Assembly: GCF_947501665.1 (NCBI RefSeq) | Contig: NZ_CANMWS010000022.1 | Coordinates: forward strand, 42,571 to 106,570 | Direction of reading: 5' to 3' | Length of the DNA stretch: 64,000 nt | Source: an uncultured Shewanella sp. | Lineage (GTDB): Bacteria > Pseudomonadota > Gammaproteobacteria > Enterobacterales > Shewanellaceae | Shown here: positions 17,833 through 27,004 of the stretch, in pieces | How positions within the stretch are numbered: the first letter of the stretch is position 1 | Layout of the letters: every line of letters starts with the position of its first letter | Program-made: the position numbers and the translations under genes | Notes under the pieces: model-generated | Seen by the model: only the letters and a program-made list of their open reading frames with translations | Databases searched by the model: none | What the model was told of the DNA's origin: nothing

Positions 17833-19065
17833 ATGAATTTAAAATTACCTTTATACATAGGCTTTCGATACTGGAAAGCAAGAAAAACCAATAGCTTTGC
17901 TTCTTTTATTACTGTTTTTTCCGTTTCTGGGATTTTACTCGGTGTCGCGGCGCTCATTGTTGTGAGTTCGGTCATGAGTGGGTTAGAAGGTCAATTAAAA
18001 CAGCGTATTTTAGGTGCTGTGCCACAGTTAACCGTTCATGCGAATGCACCTTTAACGGATTGGAAAGCGCAAATAGAAAAGCTGACACATTTACCCGGCG
18101 TGATTGGGGCGACACCAAGCGTGTCGACTCAAGCGATGGTGCAATCAGCAAATAATATCCGTGCGGTTCAGGTTTATGGCGTTTATCCGCAATACGAAGA
18201 TCCATTATTAAGTGCAGCAAAGCATACTTTTTCGGGTAATTTTGATGCATTAAAGCCTAAACAATATCACGTTATTTTAGGTGGTGAATTGGCTCGACTG
18301 TTAGATGTATCAACTGGGGATAAGGTGCGCTTATTAAGCGGTGATGGTGTGGTTTATTCGCCTTTGGGGCCTATGCCCAGCCAACGAAAATTTACGTTGG
18401 CTGGGATCTTTGAAATGGGATCTCAAGTCGATGCGAGTGTAGCATATGTGAATTATGAAGACGCGCAACGTTTAATGCGGCAGACTCCAGGAGAAGTGAA
18501 GCAGTTAAGGTTATATTTAACCGATCCTTTCAGTGCGGCTCAGTTAGCGCCTCAAGTGAAAGCTTTATTTGCTGATGAAGGCATTACAGTGACAACCACT
18601 GATTGGCGCCACACTTACGGGGATTTATTTAGCGCTGTTAAAATGGAGAAAAATATGATGTCGCTGATGCTCTGTTTGATCATTGCAGTGGCAGCGTTCA
18701 ATATTGTGTCGGCATTGGTCATGATGGTGGTCGATAAAACCACCGATGTGGCTGTACTGAAAACCCAAGGATTGCCCACGAGCCATATTATGGGCGTGTT
18801 CGTTATTCAAGGGTCTTTAAATGCGATAATAGGTTTGATTGGTGGGTTAGCTATTGGTGCGATATTAACGACTTACCTCAATGAGATCACACAGGTTTTA
18901 GGCTTATCTATTTTGGGGGCTGGACAACGTTTACCTGTGTTGTTACAGACGAGCCAACTGATGAGTATAGGACTTGGCACGTTAGCAATTAGTGTGATTG
19001 CGACGATTTATCCAGCGATGAAAGCGGCCAGAGTCGAACCTGCGAGCGCATTAAGGTATGAGTAA
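17833..19065 (+). CDS. lolC: Lipoprotein-releasing ABC permease LolC
   Basis: LolC with LolE and LolD forms the inner-membrane machine that extracts lipoproteins and hands them to LolA. The 410-residue protein has one N-terminal membrane helix (SFASFITVFSVSGILLGVAA), a large periplasmic domain (about 45-260) and three C-terminal helices with the FtsX-type permease fold (MLCLIIAVAAFNIVSALVMM; AVLKTQGLPTSHIMGVFVIQ; the final ALRYE). I use the ATG at 17833; a TTG two codons upstream is less likely. It is followed by lolD and lolE on the same strand, and is about 26% of the way into a clear operon by context. Confidence 0.92.
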   Translation: MNLKLPLYIGFRYWKARKTNSFASFITVFSVSGILLGVAALIVVSSVMSGLEGQLKQRILGAVPQLTVHANAPLTDWKAQIEKLTHLPGVIGATPSVSTQAMVQSANNIRAVQVYGVYPQYEDPLLSAAKHTFSGNFDALKPKQYHVILGGELARLLDVSTGDKVRLLSGDGVVYSPLGPMPSQRKFTLAGIFEMGSQVDASVAYVNYEDAQRLMRQTPGEVKQLRLYLTDPFSAAQLAPQVKALFADEGITVTTTDWRHTYGDLFSAVKMEKNMMSLMLCLIIAVAAFNIVSALVMMVVDKTTDVAVLKTQGLPTSHIMGVFVIQGSLNAIIGLIGGLAIGAILTTYLNEITQVLGLSILGAGQRLPVLLQTSQLMSIGLGTLAISVIATIYPAMKAARVEPASALRYE

Positions 19066-19150
19066 TGGAACGCAAAGATGTGAGCGTTACTTTGACATTG
19101 AATCATTAAGCTATCTGAATAATTATGTTATCACTAATCAGTGATAAGAA

Positions 19151-19891
19151 ATGAGTCTAAAGATGAAGCCAGAAATTTTATTAGAAGTCAGTCAAGTGAG
19201 TAAGGTGTATACCGAAGGCCGTCTTGAGACAAAAGTATTGCATCAAGTGGATCTGCAAGTTTTTAAAGGTGAGCAGTTGGCCATTGTGGGCAGTTCGGGA
19301 TCAGGAAAAAGTACTTTATTACATATTATGGGGACCCTCGATAGTCCAAGTGAAGGACAAGTGTTATTAGAGGGAGAAAATATTTATGCGTTATCGAACA
19401 AACGTCAAGCCATATTGAGGAATAAAGACTTAGGGTTTATTTATCAATTTCATCATCTTTTACCAGAATTTTCAGCCCTTGAAAATGTCGCAATGCCAGG
19501 ATTCATTGATGGCCGAAATCGCCAACAAGTTTTGCTTGAAGCGAAGGCGTTACTTTCTCGAGTGGGACTTGAACATCGACTTAATCATACCCCCGCAGAG
19601 ATGTCTGGCGGAGAGCGTCAACGGGTTGCGATTGCTCGTGCACTTATTAACCAACCTAAATTAGTCTTGGCTGATGAACCGACGGGAAATTTGGATGCGA
19701 AAAGTGGAGAAGATGTTTACGGGTTGATCAAAGAGTTAGCATTGCAATTGGGGACAGCCTTTGTTGTGGTCACTCACGACCTTCAATTAGCAGCAAGAAT
19801 GGATAGGCAATTACATATGAAGGATGGCCATTTAAGCCAACCAAAGGTTACTGAAATAAAAGCGCATACTCAAATAGGTAATAATACATGA
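19151..19891 (+). CDS. lolD: Lipoprotein-releasing ABC ATPase LolD
   Basis: A 246-residue ABC ATPase with Walker A GSSGSGKST, the Q-loop region FIYQFHHLLPEFSALENV typical of LolD, signature MSGGERQRVAIARAL, Walker B LVLADEPTGNLD and the switch histidine in VVVTHDLQLA. It powers lipoprotein extraction by LolC-LolE. The ATG at 19151 is used; MKPEILLEV a few codons later is an alternative. The gene overlaps lolE by 4 bp (ATGA), so the two are translationally coupled. Confidence 0.95.
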   Translation: MSLKMKPEILLEVSQVSKVYTEGRLETKVLHQVDLQVFKGEQLAIVGSSGSGKSTLLHIMGTLDSPSEGQVLLEGENIYALSNKRQAILRNKDLGFIYQFHHLLPEFSALENVAMPGFIDGRNRQQVLLEAKALLSRVGLEHRLNHTPAEMSGGERQRVAIARALINQPKLVLADEPTGNLDAKSGEDVYGLIKELALQLGTAFVVVTHDLQLAARMDRQLHMKDGHLSQPKVTEIKAHTQIGNNT

Positions 19892-21144
19892 ATAGAGGAT
19901 TAGCGCTATGGGTGGGGTTACGATTTTATCTTGCTAGGCAATCTAATCGTTTTATTAGTTTCATTTCGTTTGCATCTACCGCAGGTATTGCGTTGGGGGT
20001 GGCGGTACTGATTATTGTGTTATCTGCGATGAATGGGTTTGAGCGTGAATTAGAACAACGCCTGCTTGCGGTTGTGCCTCACGGAGAACTTTCTGGAGTG
20101 AATAGCGGGATCAGTGATTGGCAAGAGATTGTCAAAGAAGCAACGAAAATTCCAGGTATCGTGGCAGCGGCGCCCTTGATACAAATTCAAGGGTTAGTGC
20201 AAAAGCCCAAAGGTTTCCAAGGTGTGTCAGTAATTGGTATTGAGCCTCAATTAGAGTCTAAGGTGTCCAGTATTAGTCAGTTTATGTCAGCAAAGAGCTG
20301 GCAGAGCTTAAGTCAGTCTGACAGTAATAATATTGTACTTGGAAAAGGGTTGGCAAAAGCTTTAGATCTCAAAGTGGGTCAGTCTTTGAGCCTTTATACG
20401 CCTGAATTAGGCACAAAATCGCCTAATGGGGAGATCCGTCAAGCCAAGAGTCATCGTTTTGTGGTGTCTGGGATTTTTTCCATTGGGGGAGAGCTAGATT
20501 TAACCACCGCTTATATTCCTATGGCATATGCTAGCCAGTTATTAGGTTTGGGCTCAGAAGTGACAGGCGTCCGCATTAAAGTGGATAAAGTGTTTGATGC
20601 GCCTCGTTTAATAAGAGAGTTGGGTTACAGTCAACAACAATATTTATATATTAATGATTGGACTCGAACCCAAGGTAATTTATATTCCGATATACAGATG
20701 GTTAGAATGATCATGTATTTAGTGCTTGCGCTAGTGATTGCCGTTGCCTGCTTTAATATTGTTTCAACATTGGTGATGGCGGTGCGAGATAAACAATCTG
20801 AAATTGCGATTTTATTGACCATGGGAATGAAACGAAGCAGTGTTATGGGCATTTTTGTCGTACAAGGTGCACTTAATGGTTTGTTAGGCTGTGTAATCGG
20901 GGCGATATCGGGGTGTTTAATTGCACTGAATTTAAGCAGTATCGCTAAGAGCATTGAAAGTGTACTGGGTATACAGTTATTATCTGCCGATGTTTATTTT
21001 ATCGATTTCCTCCCCTCAAAACTACTCGGTTCTGATGTAGTCATTGTTATTTCTTTAGCGTTTATCATGAGCCTTATTGCGACACTTTATCCTGCTTTTA
21101 AAGCGAGTAAAACAGAGCCAGCCCGTGCATTAGCCGGATGGTAA
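19888..21144 (+). CDS. lolE: Lipoprotein-releasing ABC permease LolE
   Basis: A 418-residue paralogue of LolC with the same layout: one N-terminal helix (FISFASTAGIALGVAVLIIV), a periplasmic domain (about 45-265) and three C-terminal helices ending in the conserved TLYPAFKASKTEPARALAGW. The MNGFERELEQRLL stretch after helix 1 is typical of LolE. Having two different permease genes rather than one agrees with the classical gammaproteobacterial LolCDE complex. The upstream overlap with lolD marks one operon. Confidence 0.93.
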   Translation: MNRGLALWVGLRFYLARQSNRFISFISFASTAGIALGVAVLIIVLSAMNGFERELEQRLLAVVPHGELSGVNSGISDWQEIVKEATKIPGIVAAAPLIQIQGLVQKPKGFQGVSVIGIEPQLESKVSSISQFMSAKSWQSLSQSDSNNIVLGKGLAKALDLKVGQSLSLYTPELGTKSPNGEIRQAKSHRFVVSGIFSIGGELDLTTAYIPMAYASQLLGLGSEVTGVRIKVDKVFDAPRLIRELGYSQQQYLYINDWTRTQGNLYSDIQMVRMIMYLVLALVIAVACFNIVSTLVMAVRDKQSEIAILLTMGMKRSSVMGIFVVQGALNGLLGCVIGAISGCLIALNLSSIAKSIESVLGIQLLSADVYFIDFLPSKLLGSDVVIVISLAFIMSLIATLYPAFKASKTEPARALAGW

Positions 21145-21180
21145 TGATGTGTAAAGTGGTCTCTCTTAAGGGGGAAATAA

Positions 21181-21232
21181 GCCTGAACTCGGGAGAGTAA
21201 TTGCCAATGAGCTTGACTCGAGTTTAGGTTAA
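21181..21232. repeat. Short palindromic element related to the MITE ends
   Basis: GCCTGAACTCGGGAG near the left edge is an imperfect inverted repeat of ACTCGAGTTTAGGTT near the right edge, with a central part of about 20 nt. The arms closely resemble the terminal repeats of the MITEs at 25636 and 34778 (AACCTGAACTCGGG type). It lies just after lolE and could act as its terminator. Confidence 0.5.
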
Positions 21233-21610
21233 TTAAGCATTAAAAGAGCTTGATTGATTAATGCTTTTTGCGATGTGAGATTGAGACTCTTGAACCGAGC
21301 CCATCCATGCTGACTGATCATTTAGTGAGAATGACGTAAAATAGGCAATTCTAGCGCCAATAATCACAGCAAGATAAAGAGAGATAAATAAAGTGACGAA
21401 TAAAAGCACTGGAGTGATGATATTTTTCCATGACGTTTTTAGCTTTGGCTTGTGGAAAAAAAGTTTGGCTTTTCTTCTCGATTTATAAAGCGAAGATCCA
21501 GATATCGACGTTGGTTGATAATTTATTTTCTTTGCTGAATATATTTTACTTTTGATCATAATATTGAATCCAGTTAACGCTATTGCGGCTTGTGAAGATT
21601 GCGCCTTCAA
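21233..21610 (-). CDS. Small single-span membrane protein, unknown
   Basis: The frame codes for 125 residues. A start at internal methionine 18 (MIKSKIYSAKKINY) is also possible, and neither has a strong ribosome binding site. A basic region (KSRRKAKLFFHKPKLK) precedes one clear membrane helix (NIITPVLLFVTLFISLYLAVIIGA, residues about 65-88), followed by a serine- and glutamine-rich tail of about 35 residues. The positive-inside rule places the N-terminus in the cytoplasm. I do not recognise it. A strong hairpin at 21700 separates it from the upstream transporter gene. Confidence 0.5.
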   Translation of the reverse strand: MKAQSSQAAIALTGFNIMIKSKIYSAKKINYQPTSISGSSLYKSRRKAKLFFHKPKLKTSWKNIITPVLLFVTLFISLYLAVIIGARIAYFTSFSLNDQSAWMGSVQESQSHIAKSINQSSSFNA

Positions 21611-21699
21611 AGCTGAATATATCCTGAATATTGCTTTCTACGGTACTGTCGATTGTAATTTTTTATGAATGAGTATTTATACTAACCGTCTTTTTATAT

Positions 21700-21751
21700 G
21701 AAATAACAATGGACTAATTTAATCATAAATTTTAATTAATCCATTGTTATT
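21700..21751. terminator. Strong hairpin, terminator of the TRAP permease unit
   Basis: AAATAACAATGGA (21700-21712) pairs perfectly over 13 bp with TCCATTGTTATTT (21739-21751), with further pairing inward. A T-run follows on the plus strand. On the minus strand it lies about 60 nt beyond the permease stop. It could work in both directions. Confidence 0.65.
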
Positions 21752-21807
21752 TTTTCATTTATTTATTGTATGAGCATTAAAAATGGTGCTGATCCGTTCC
21801 TTTACCG

Positions 21808-23700
21808 TTATTTTGATTGGGCATTTTTGTAATGAAAAAAGTTTTGGATAAGTAAAATGCCGATGACAATGATCCCAATATTTCTGGGCATACCCTGAGT
21901 CAGTAAAAGGGTAAAATTTGCACTTAATAGTATTATTCGTTGCCAAATCAGTAATCGATGAAAAAAGACCCCTTCAATGGAGGCCGCAAAGCCGAGAATT
22001 AGCATGGTTGTGAGTAAGATAGCGTAAAGATATTGGCTAAGAGACACGTCACCATAAAAAATCAATCCTGAAAATGCCATCATCAATGGAATAAGGAAGA
22101 AACCTTGAGAGAGCTTAAAGGCTTGTATGGCAGACTTCATGGGTGAAGCTTTAGCTATCGCTGCACCAGCGAAGGCGGCGAGTGCGATAGGCGGGGTGAC
22201 ATTTGAGGTTTGTGATAACCAAAAAACAATCATATGAGCCGTAAGCAATCCAACGCCAAGATCAGTCAGTGAAGGAACAGCCATAATGGATAAGACAATA
22301 TAGGCAGCAGTAACGGGTAATCCCATACCTAAGATGATGGCTGCTATGGCAATAAGTGCCAATACTGACCATAAGTATCCACCAGAAAGTACCATGAGAA
22401 ATTGGGTAAATTGCAATCCAATACCCGTTTGTCCCACGACGCCGACAACAATACCTGCTGTACCACAAGCGACTGAGATAGGTAATGCTTGTAGGGCACC
22501 TTGCTTCATACCAGAGAAAAAGGTACTGATTGTAATACGGGTTGATTTTCGGCACATTGCAGAAATAATGACAGCGGCACAACCTGCAATACCCACCCAA
22601 ACAGGTGAATAACTCAGTAAAAGTAAGCTGGTAATTAAAACTAACGGAATTAAAAAATGCCAGCCTTTAGCCATCACAGTTCGAATTTGCGCTATTTTAT
22701 CCATGCCTTTGAGATCCAGCTTACAGGCCATTAAATGGACATAAAGCAAAGTACAACCGAAATATAAAATGGCTGGCGCAATGGAGACAAGTAAAATGTC
22801 ACTGTAAGCAATTCCTGTGAATTGTGCCATGACAAAGGCCCCAGCGCCCATGACTGGAGGCATGATTTGTCCACCTGTTGAGGCTGATGCTTCAATGCCC
22901 GCCGCTTCTTCAGGTTTATATCCCAGCTTTTTCATCATAGGGATGGTTAATGCACCTGTGGTGACTGTATTGGCAATAGCTGAGCCTGAAATGGATCCCA
23001 GTGCCGCTGAGGCAATAACACTGGCTTTTGCTGGACCTCCTCGATACTTTCCTGCGATAGCAAATGCACAATCAATGAAGAATTGTCCAGCTCCGCAGAC
23101 TTGTAGAAATGCACCAAATAACACGAAAATAAACACCACGCCTGCAGCGATGGCTAATGGCGTACCAAATACACCATTGGTTGAAAAAATATGAAAACGA
23201 ATAATTTCTTCCAGTGAAAAGCTTTTACTGGCCACAACCGAAGGGAGCATGTCTCCAAACATGGCATAACCAAGGAAGAAAATCGCAATCCCAACCATTA
23301 CCATGCCAACGGTACGGCGTGTGGCTTCAAGTAGTAAGAGGATTAATAGTCCTCCGGCGATCCTATCTTGTAGATTAAGCCCGTTAAATAAAAAGCTCAA
23401 GTCATCATAATCAAAAGAGATAATTGTCCAACCACTGTAAATTACGGTTGCAATTAAACCAAGATCGATTAATCGAGCTATTGGGTATAAACGGGGAGAG
23501 GTTTCATGTTTTATAGCAGGATAGACCAAAAATACCAGCACTAACACCCAAGTGAGATGGATGGGTCGAAAGCTGGTGGCAGGCAAGTCGGCGGTGAGTC
23601 CTTGCCAGAGTTGAAAAGCGGAAAGTAAAATGGCTATGAGACTGGCAAGTTGCACTAATTTATCGGTTAAAAAGCGGCCAGATAATAAAGGGTTGGACAT
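21808..23700 (-). CDS. TRAP transporter fused permease (TAXI type, DctQ-DctM)
   Basis: A 630-residue polytopic membrane protein combining the small (4-helix, about 15-165) and large (12-helix) TRAP permease subunits, as is usual in the TAXI subclass. Recognisable parts are DRIAGGLLILLLLEATRR after the small domain, and in the large domain the ASAALGSISGSAIANTVTTG stretch and the GIEASASTGGQIMPPVMGAG stretch that forms a conserved substrate/ion site. I start at the ATG at 23698-23700 because a GGAG sequence precedes it by 6 nt; a longer frame to 23775 has none. It works with the binding protein encoded upstream at 24060. The substrate is unknown, with dicarboxylates or amino acids possible. 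Confidence 0.88.
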   Translation of the reverse strand: MSNPLLSGRFLTDKLVQLASLIAILLSAFQLWQGLTADLPATSFRPIHLTWVLVLVFLVYPAIKHETSPRLYPIARLIDLGLIATVIYSGWTIISFDYDDLSFLFNGLNLQDRIAGGLLILLLLEATRRTVGMVMVGIAIFFLGYAMFGDMLPSVVASKSFSLEEIIRFHIFSTNGVFGTPLAIAAGVVFIFVLFGAFLQVCGAGQFFIDCAFAIAGKYRGGPAKASVIASAALGSISGSAIANTVTTGALTIPMMKKLGYKPEEAAGIEASASTGGQIMPPVMGAGAFVMAQFTGIAYSDILLVSIAPAILYFGCTLLYVHLMACKLDLKGMDKIAQIRTVMAKGWHFLIPLVLITSLLLLSYSPVWVGIAGCAAVIISAMCRKSTRITISTFFSGMKQGALQALPISVACGTAGIVVGVVGQTGIGLQFTQFLMVLSGGYLWSVLALIAIAAIILGMGLPVTAAYIVLSIMAVPSLTDLGVGLLTAHMIVFWLSQTSNVTPPIALAAFAGAAIAKASPMKSAIQAFKLSQGFFLIPLMMAFSGLIFYGDVSLSQYLYAILLTTMLILGFAASIEGVFFHRLLIWQRIILLSANFTLLLTQGMPRNIGIIVIGILLIQNFFHYKNAQSK

Positions 23701-23887
23701 ACTTATCTCCATTTGTGGCAGATGCATTTTATTCTGAAAATAAATGAAGCATGCTGATGGTATCATTACTCTCAATAAATAAGAGGGGACGCTTAATGTC
23801 AGGTTCCCCTCCTGTTTAGATCATGTTTTTGTCATAAAAAGCGTCTTTAATTTCCTTAGGGGTTGTTGACCTTTAGCGATGATGATT

Positions 23888-24015
23888 GCTGTAAAAAGGC
23901 TGTTTGTCAGTTCAGTCTAAACGTGTTGTCCCCTTTACTGTAGACCGCTTCATTAAAGAAAAAGGGTTTAGATGGCCTGGCTATACTCACTGTGACACGA
24001 TGAAAACACGTTTAG
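23888..24015. repeat. Dispersed hairpin element, copy 1
   Basis: It opens with GCTGTAAAAAGGC (23888) and holds the perfect 11-bp inverted repeat CTAAACGTGTT (23917-23927) / AACACGTTTAG (24005-24015). A related copy with the same order of blocks lies at 30194-30329. It sits between the two genes of the TRAP system, in a 359-bp gap that otherwise shows no gene. Confidence 0.55.
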
Positions 24016-24059
24016 TTTGGACATCAGTTAATCATAAAAAAAACAATAACTCTTAAGTG

Positions 24060-24995
24060 CTATTTGAAGGTTTTATGCTCATCGAAATATTTTTGTGAAC
24101 CCGGATGTAAAGGCACCCCAGCTAATTCATCCATATTATCAACTGTGGTGGAGTGAGTGACATGAATGGCACTGCGTAATGTCTCTATGTGTTCAAAAGC
24201 AACTTTGGTCATTTGATAGGCTAAGTCATCATTGAGGTTTTTATTTACGACTAACACATTCCACACAGCAGGCACAGTAAATGAACCGACATTATTATAA
24301 CTTCCTGCTGCTGCATTGTAGGGATAATAAGCAGGGTTAACATTTGAAATTTGTTCAAGTTGCTGTTTAGTAAAAGATAGAATTCGAATTTCTCGTGTTA
24401 AGGATAATTCGGTGATAGTCCCAATCCCTAAGCTGCCAACAATGACGCCAGCATCAATTTGTCCATTGGCTAATGCGCGAGTCGTGGCACTAAAATTGAG
24501 GGCTTGGCTATCAAGGTCGCTTTTTTTAATTCCTAATATACGTAAAATATTTAAGGCACTGATCCGAGTTCCCGATCCCGGAGCCCCTAAAGATACTCGC
24601 TTTCCTTTTAAATCTTCGATGTTGTGAATATCTGAATTAGCGGGCACGATAAATTGGACTAAGTTAGGATAGAGTGCAAATAAAACCGATACATCCATTT
24701 TTTTGGGGAAAGGTTTGGTACCTTCATAAGCTTGCTCTATGACATTTCCCATACTTATCCCTATCAGTTCACGGCCAGATGCGACTTTAACAATGTTTTC
24801 TACTGAGGCTGAAGTGACTTCTGCTCGCATGTCGAAGTTAGGGATATTTTCAGTCCAGATTTTGGCAAGCATACCGCCCAGAGGGTAATAAGTGCCACTT
24901 TGACTTCCTGTACCGATAGTATGGGTTTCTGCCGCTGCATGAAAAGAGAAGGTCAGTGTTAAAATTAATGCAATATATTTAGTCAGCGCTATCAT
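24060..24995 (-). CDS. TAXI-family TRAP transporter substrate-binding protein
   Basis: The 311-residue protein starts with a signal peptide (YIALILTLTFSFHAAA) followed directly by THTIGTGSQSGTYYPLGGML, the hallmark opening of TAXI proteins. Other family parts include SVENIVKVASGRELIGISMG, LKGKRVSLGAPGSGTRISAL and the C-terminal VPLHPGSQKYFDE. It captures a substrate in the periplasm and delivers it to the fused permease encoded downstream at 21808-23700. The 359-bp spacing between them is larger than usual because a hairpin repeat element lies between. Confidence 0.92.
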   Translation of the reverse strand: MIALTKYIALILTLTFSFHAAAETHTIGTGSQSGTYYPLGGMLAKIWTENIPNFDMRAEVTSASVENIVKVASGRELIGISMGNVIEQAYEGTKPFPKKMDVSVLFALYPNLVQFIVPANSDIHNIEDLKGKRVSLGAPGSGTRISALNILRILGIKKSDLDSQALNFSATTRALANGQIDAGVIVGSLGIGTITELSLTREIRILSFTKQQLEQISNVNPAYYPYNAAAGSYNNVGSFTVPAVWNVLVVNKNLNDDLAYQMTKVAFEHIETLRSAIHVTHSTTVDNMDELAGVPLHPGSQKYFDEHKTFK

Positions 24996-25300
24996 AGGAA
25001 TAACTCCATGAGAGATTGTTTTTATAATAATTGTTAATGTATAAGCCTTTTGTGTATATCAGTCAATGAATGTACAGCCTAGAGACATTGAATTGGGTAA
25101 AAAAAGAGAGAGGTAATGTAAAGTTAAGGTGTTTTTTTTATGATTACTCAATGATAATTATAGCTAAATCTTAAAGGCTCATGATGGATTTTAGGCGAGG
25201 CATTGTTGGTGTTTCATTTATGATAAATTTGAAAGAATATGTGTTTAATAACGGGATTTTAATTTTTCATTGATGTTAGGGGCTGTTAATTTTGGTCTAA
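24996..25300. other. Intergenic region upstream of the TAXI gene
   Basis: About 300 bp of very AT-rich sequence holding the likely promoter of the minus-strand TAXI gene. The ATG is preceded by a GGAG sequence. No other structure is visible before the IS remnant begins at about 25301. Confidence 0.4.
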
Positions 25301-26285
25301 GAAGCTGCTCATGATCTTATTTTTGCTTCATAAATAGACTGATAAGAAAGACCTACCCCAGCGATATCAGCCGAGAACAATTTGAGCTTATTCGTCCCGT
25401 TCTTGAAAGTGCTCACAAAACAACCAAAACCCGTACTGTCGATCTTTACGAGGTGTTTTGTGCTGTGTTCTATTTTCTTAAAGTGGCTGCCAGTGACGTA
25501 TGCTCCCCAAGAACTTCCCTAAAGGAAAACAACATACTCTTATTTCCTGTAATGGAGTGAGTCTCAGGAAGATGGCCAGCCTAGCTTACTTGAGTAGGCT
25601 TTAAAAAAATCAGGTCGCAGCACACAGGGCTAAATAACCTGAGCTTGGGATAAGCAGCGCCGCTTAATAGCGCTATTTTGCCCCTATCTATGTTGTGTTT
25701 TCTGCTAATAGCTCACTATTAGGCACGAAATCCTGTCTTGATATAGACAAAAATAGCGGTATTTAGCCAAATCAAACAATAAAGAATAGCTGGACTGATT
25801 TTAATCTATTGACTTTAAATGGATTATCAATGTTCTTTGACACTCATTATCCAGAGTTCAGGTTAAATAGGGCGAGAGGAAAAACGCGTTTTCTTATCGT
25901 CGATGCTCAAAGTGTAGAATACTGCCGATGCATTGAATAAAGGCTACGATGTCGAAAATAAAGTATCAAGAATTAAGCGACATATCACTGTTGATACAAA
26001 CGGCTTGCCTCATGCCATTGCCGTTACGACAGCAGAGGTAAACGATAGAGCTGGAGCCAAAGAAGCATGCAAACACCACAAGTCAGCGCTGTCATCTGTT
26101 GAATCAGTCTTGGTTGATGGCAGCTATACTGGTGAGCCTTTTGCTAATACAACTAAAGAGCTTTTGGAAGCAACGGTACAGGTAGCCAAAAGAAATGAGC
26201 TCCATATTTTTGAATTAAGCACCAGTCTTCAATTTATACATTGTGCCTTCTTGGCTCTCTTATTGAGGAGATCATGAACAGCCTC
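25301..26285 (+). pseudogene. Dead IS5-like insertion sequence
   Basis: The ends carry imperfect inverted repeats: GAAGCTGCTCATGATCT at the left and its partner GAGGCTGTTCATGATCT read inward from 26285. Inside is an IS5-family transposase in pieces: TYPSDISREQFELIRPVLES, then SGCQ-stop-RMLPKNFPK, then WSESQEDGQPSLLE. A MITE at 25636-25864 interrupts it. It resumes with RFLIVDAQSVE, a frameshift, and NTADALNKGYDVENKV onward. Several CAG-to-TAG type stops are present, and about 30 codons are missing before the ending TSLQFIHCAFLALLLRRS. The catalytic set cannot be complete, so the element cannot move itself. Confidence 0.85.
25636..25864. mobile_element. MITE, copy A, nested in the dead IS5-like element
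   Basis: A 229-bp non-coding element bounded by related inverted ends (AACCTGAGCTTGGGATAA at the left; the right end reads AACCTGAACTCTGGATAA on the minus strand). It is flanked by a perfect 4-bp duplication, AAAT (25632-25635 and 25865-25868). Its interior shares clear blocks with copy B at 34778-34997, for example AAGCAGCGCCG and a TAGC/GCTA-rich stem followed by ATTAGGCACGA. It was inserted into an already existing transposase gene. Confidence 0.8.
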
Positions 26286-26326
26286 AAGATAGCCAAGACT
26301 TGCTGTATCATACCAAACTGGAAAAT

Positions 26327-26592
26327 TAACTGATCAACTTTGCCCAGTCTCTTGAACACATTTTCGTGATCTTTGCCGCACTCTCGGTAAAGCTATTCCA
26401 AGCATGACAAACACTATCGACAATATCCTAGTAATTTTTGAACACTCTATTGGCGAGACAATGCTGACGCATCCAATTCCATACTTGTTCGATTGAATTA
26501 AGTTTAGGCCAATAGGGTGGTAATTTGATAATGCAATTATTCTTAAATTCATCTGCAATGTCTTCAATATGCCAACCTGTGCCATCCATGAT
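26327..26592 (-). pseudogene. IS630-like transposase fragment
   Basis: Read on the minus strand from about 26589 the frame gives MDGTGWHIEDIADEFKNN, IIKLPPYWPKLNSIEQVWNW, MRQHCLANRVFKNY, one in-frame stop, then DIVDSVCHAWNSFTESAAKI. This is the C-terminal DDE catalytic part of an IS630-family transposase, including the PxxPxLNPIE-like segment with the last glutamate. The N-terminal two thirds are missing and a stop interrupts it, so it is dead. Confidence 0.8.
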
Positions 26593-26958
26593 CCCGCCCT
26601 ACCGTTTAGATAACATGCTGGATATTTAGATTATATTGTTGATATAGAATATTGAACGCCCTCTAGTATATTTCGAATTCAACTTACTTAAACAATTATA
26701 TGACTCTTATCTATTAATTACATATTCTTGTTAACTTAAAATTCGGGTTTATTAATTTTTTATTGTATATGTTTAAATTATTAACCTAGAAATGTGATAA
26801 TTTGTAATTATTCATTTTTTAAAATTCGGTAGATTTAAGCTTCCATTAAAAAGATTTTATAGGTAGTTAAATCAATATATTAATATATTTTCTCAGTTAT
26901 TTTTCTTTCTTTTCAAGATATCATCATTGATAAAATACTTTCAAATTTATTATCGTAT
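26593..26958. other. Very AT-rich spacer upstream of the oxygenase cluster
   Basis: About 365 bp with extremely high A+T content, no open frame of note and no repeat known from elsewhere in the window. It probably holds the promoter of the three-gene cluster, but the composition makes -10-like matches too common to choose one. Confidence 0.4.
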
Positions 26959-26991
26959 AGTATAAAGTTTTAGACTATTCAACTTTATACT
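26959..26991 (+). promoter_or_regulatory. Perfect inverted repeat just before the oxygenase gene
   Basis: AGTATAAAGTT (26959-26969) and AACTTTATACT (26981-26991) are perfect 11-bp inverted arms with an 11-nt spacer, ending 13 nt before the ATG at 27005. With the centre-to-centre distance about two helical turns, it could be an operator for a dimeric regulator. As RNA it would be a weak AT-rich stem at the ribosome binding site. There is no T-run, so it is not a terminator. Confidence 0.5.
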
Positions 26992-27004
26992 GTAACTTAT
27001 TATT

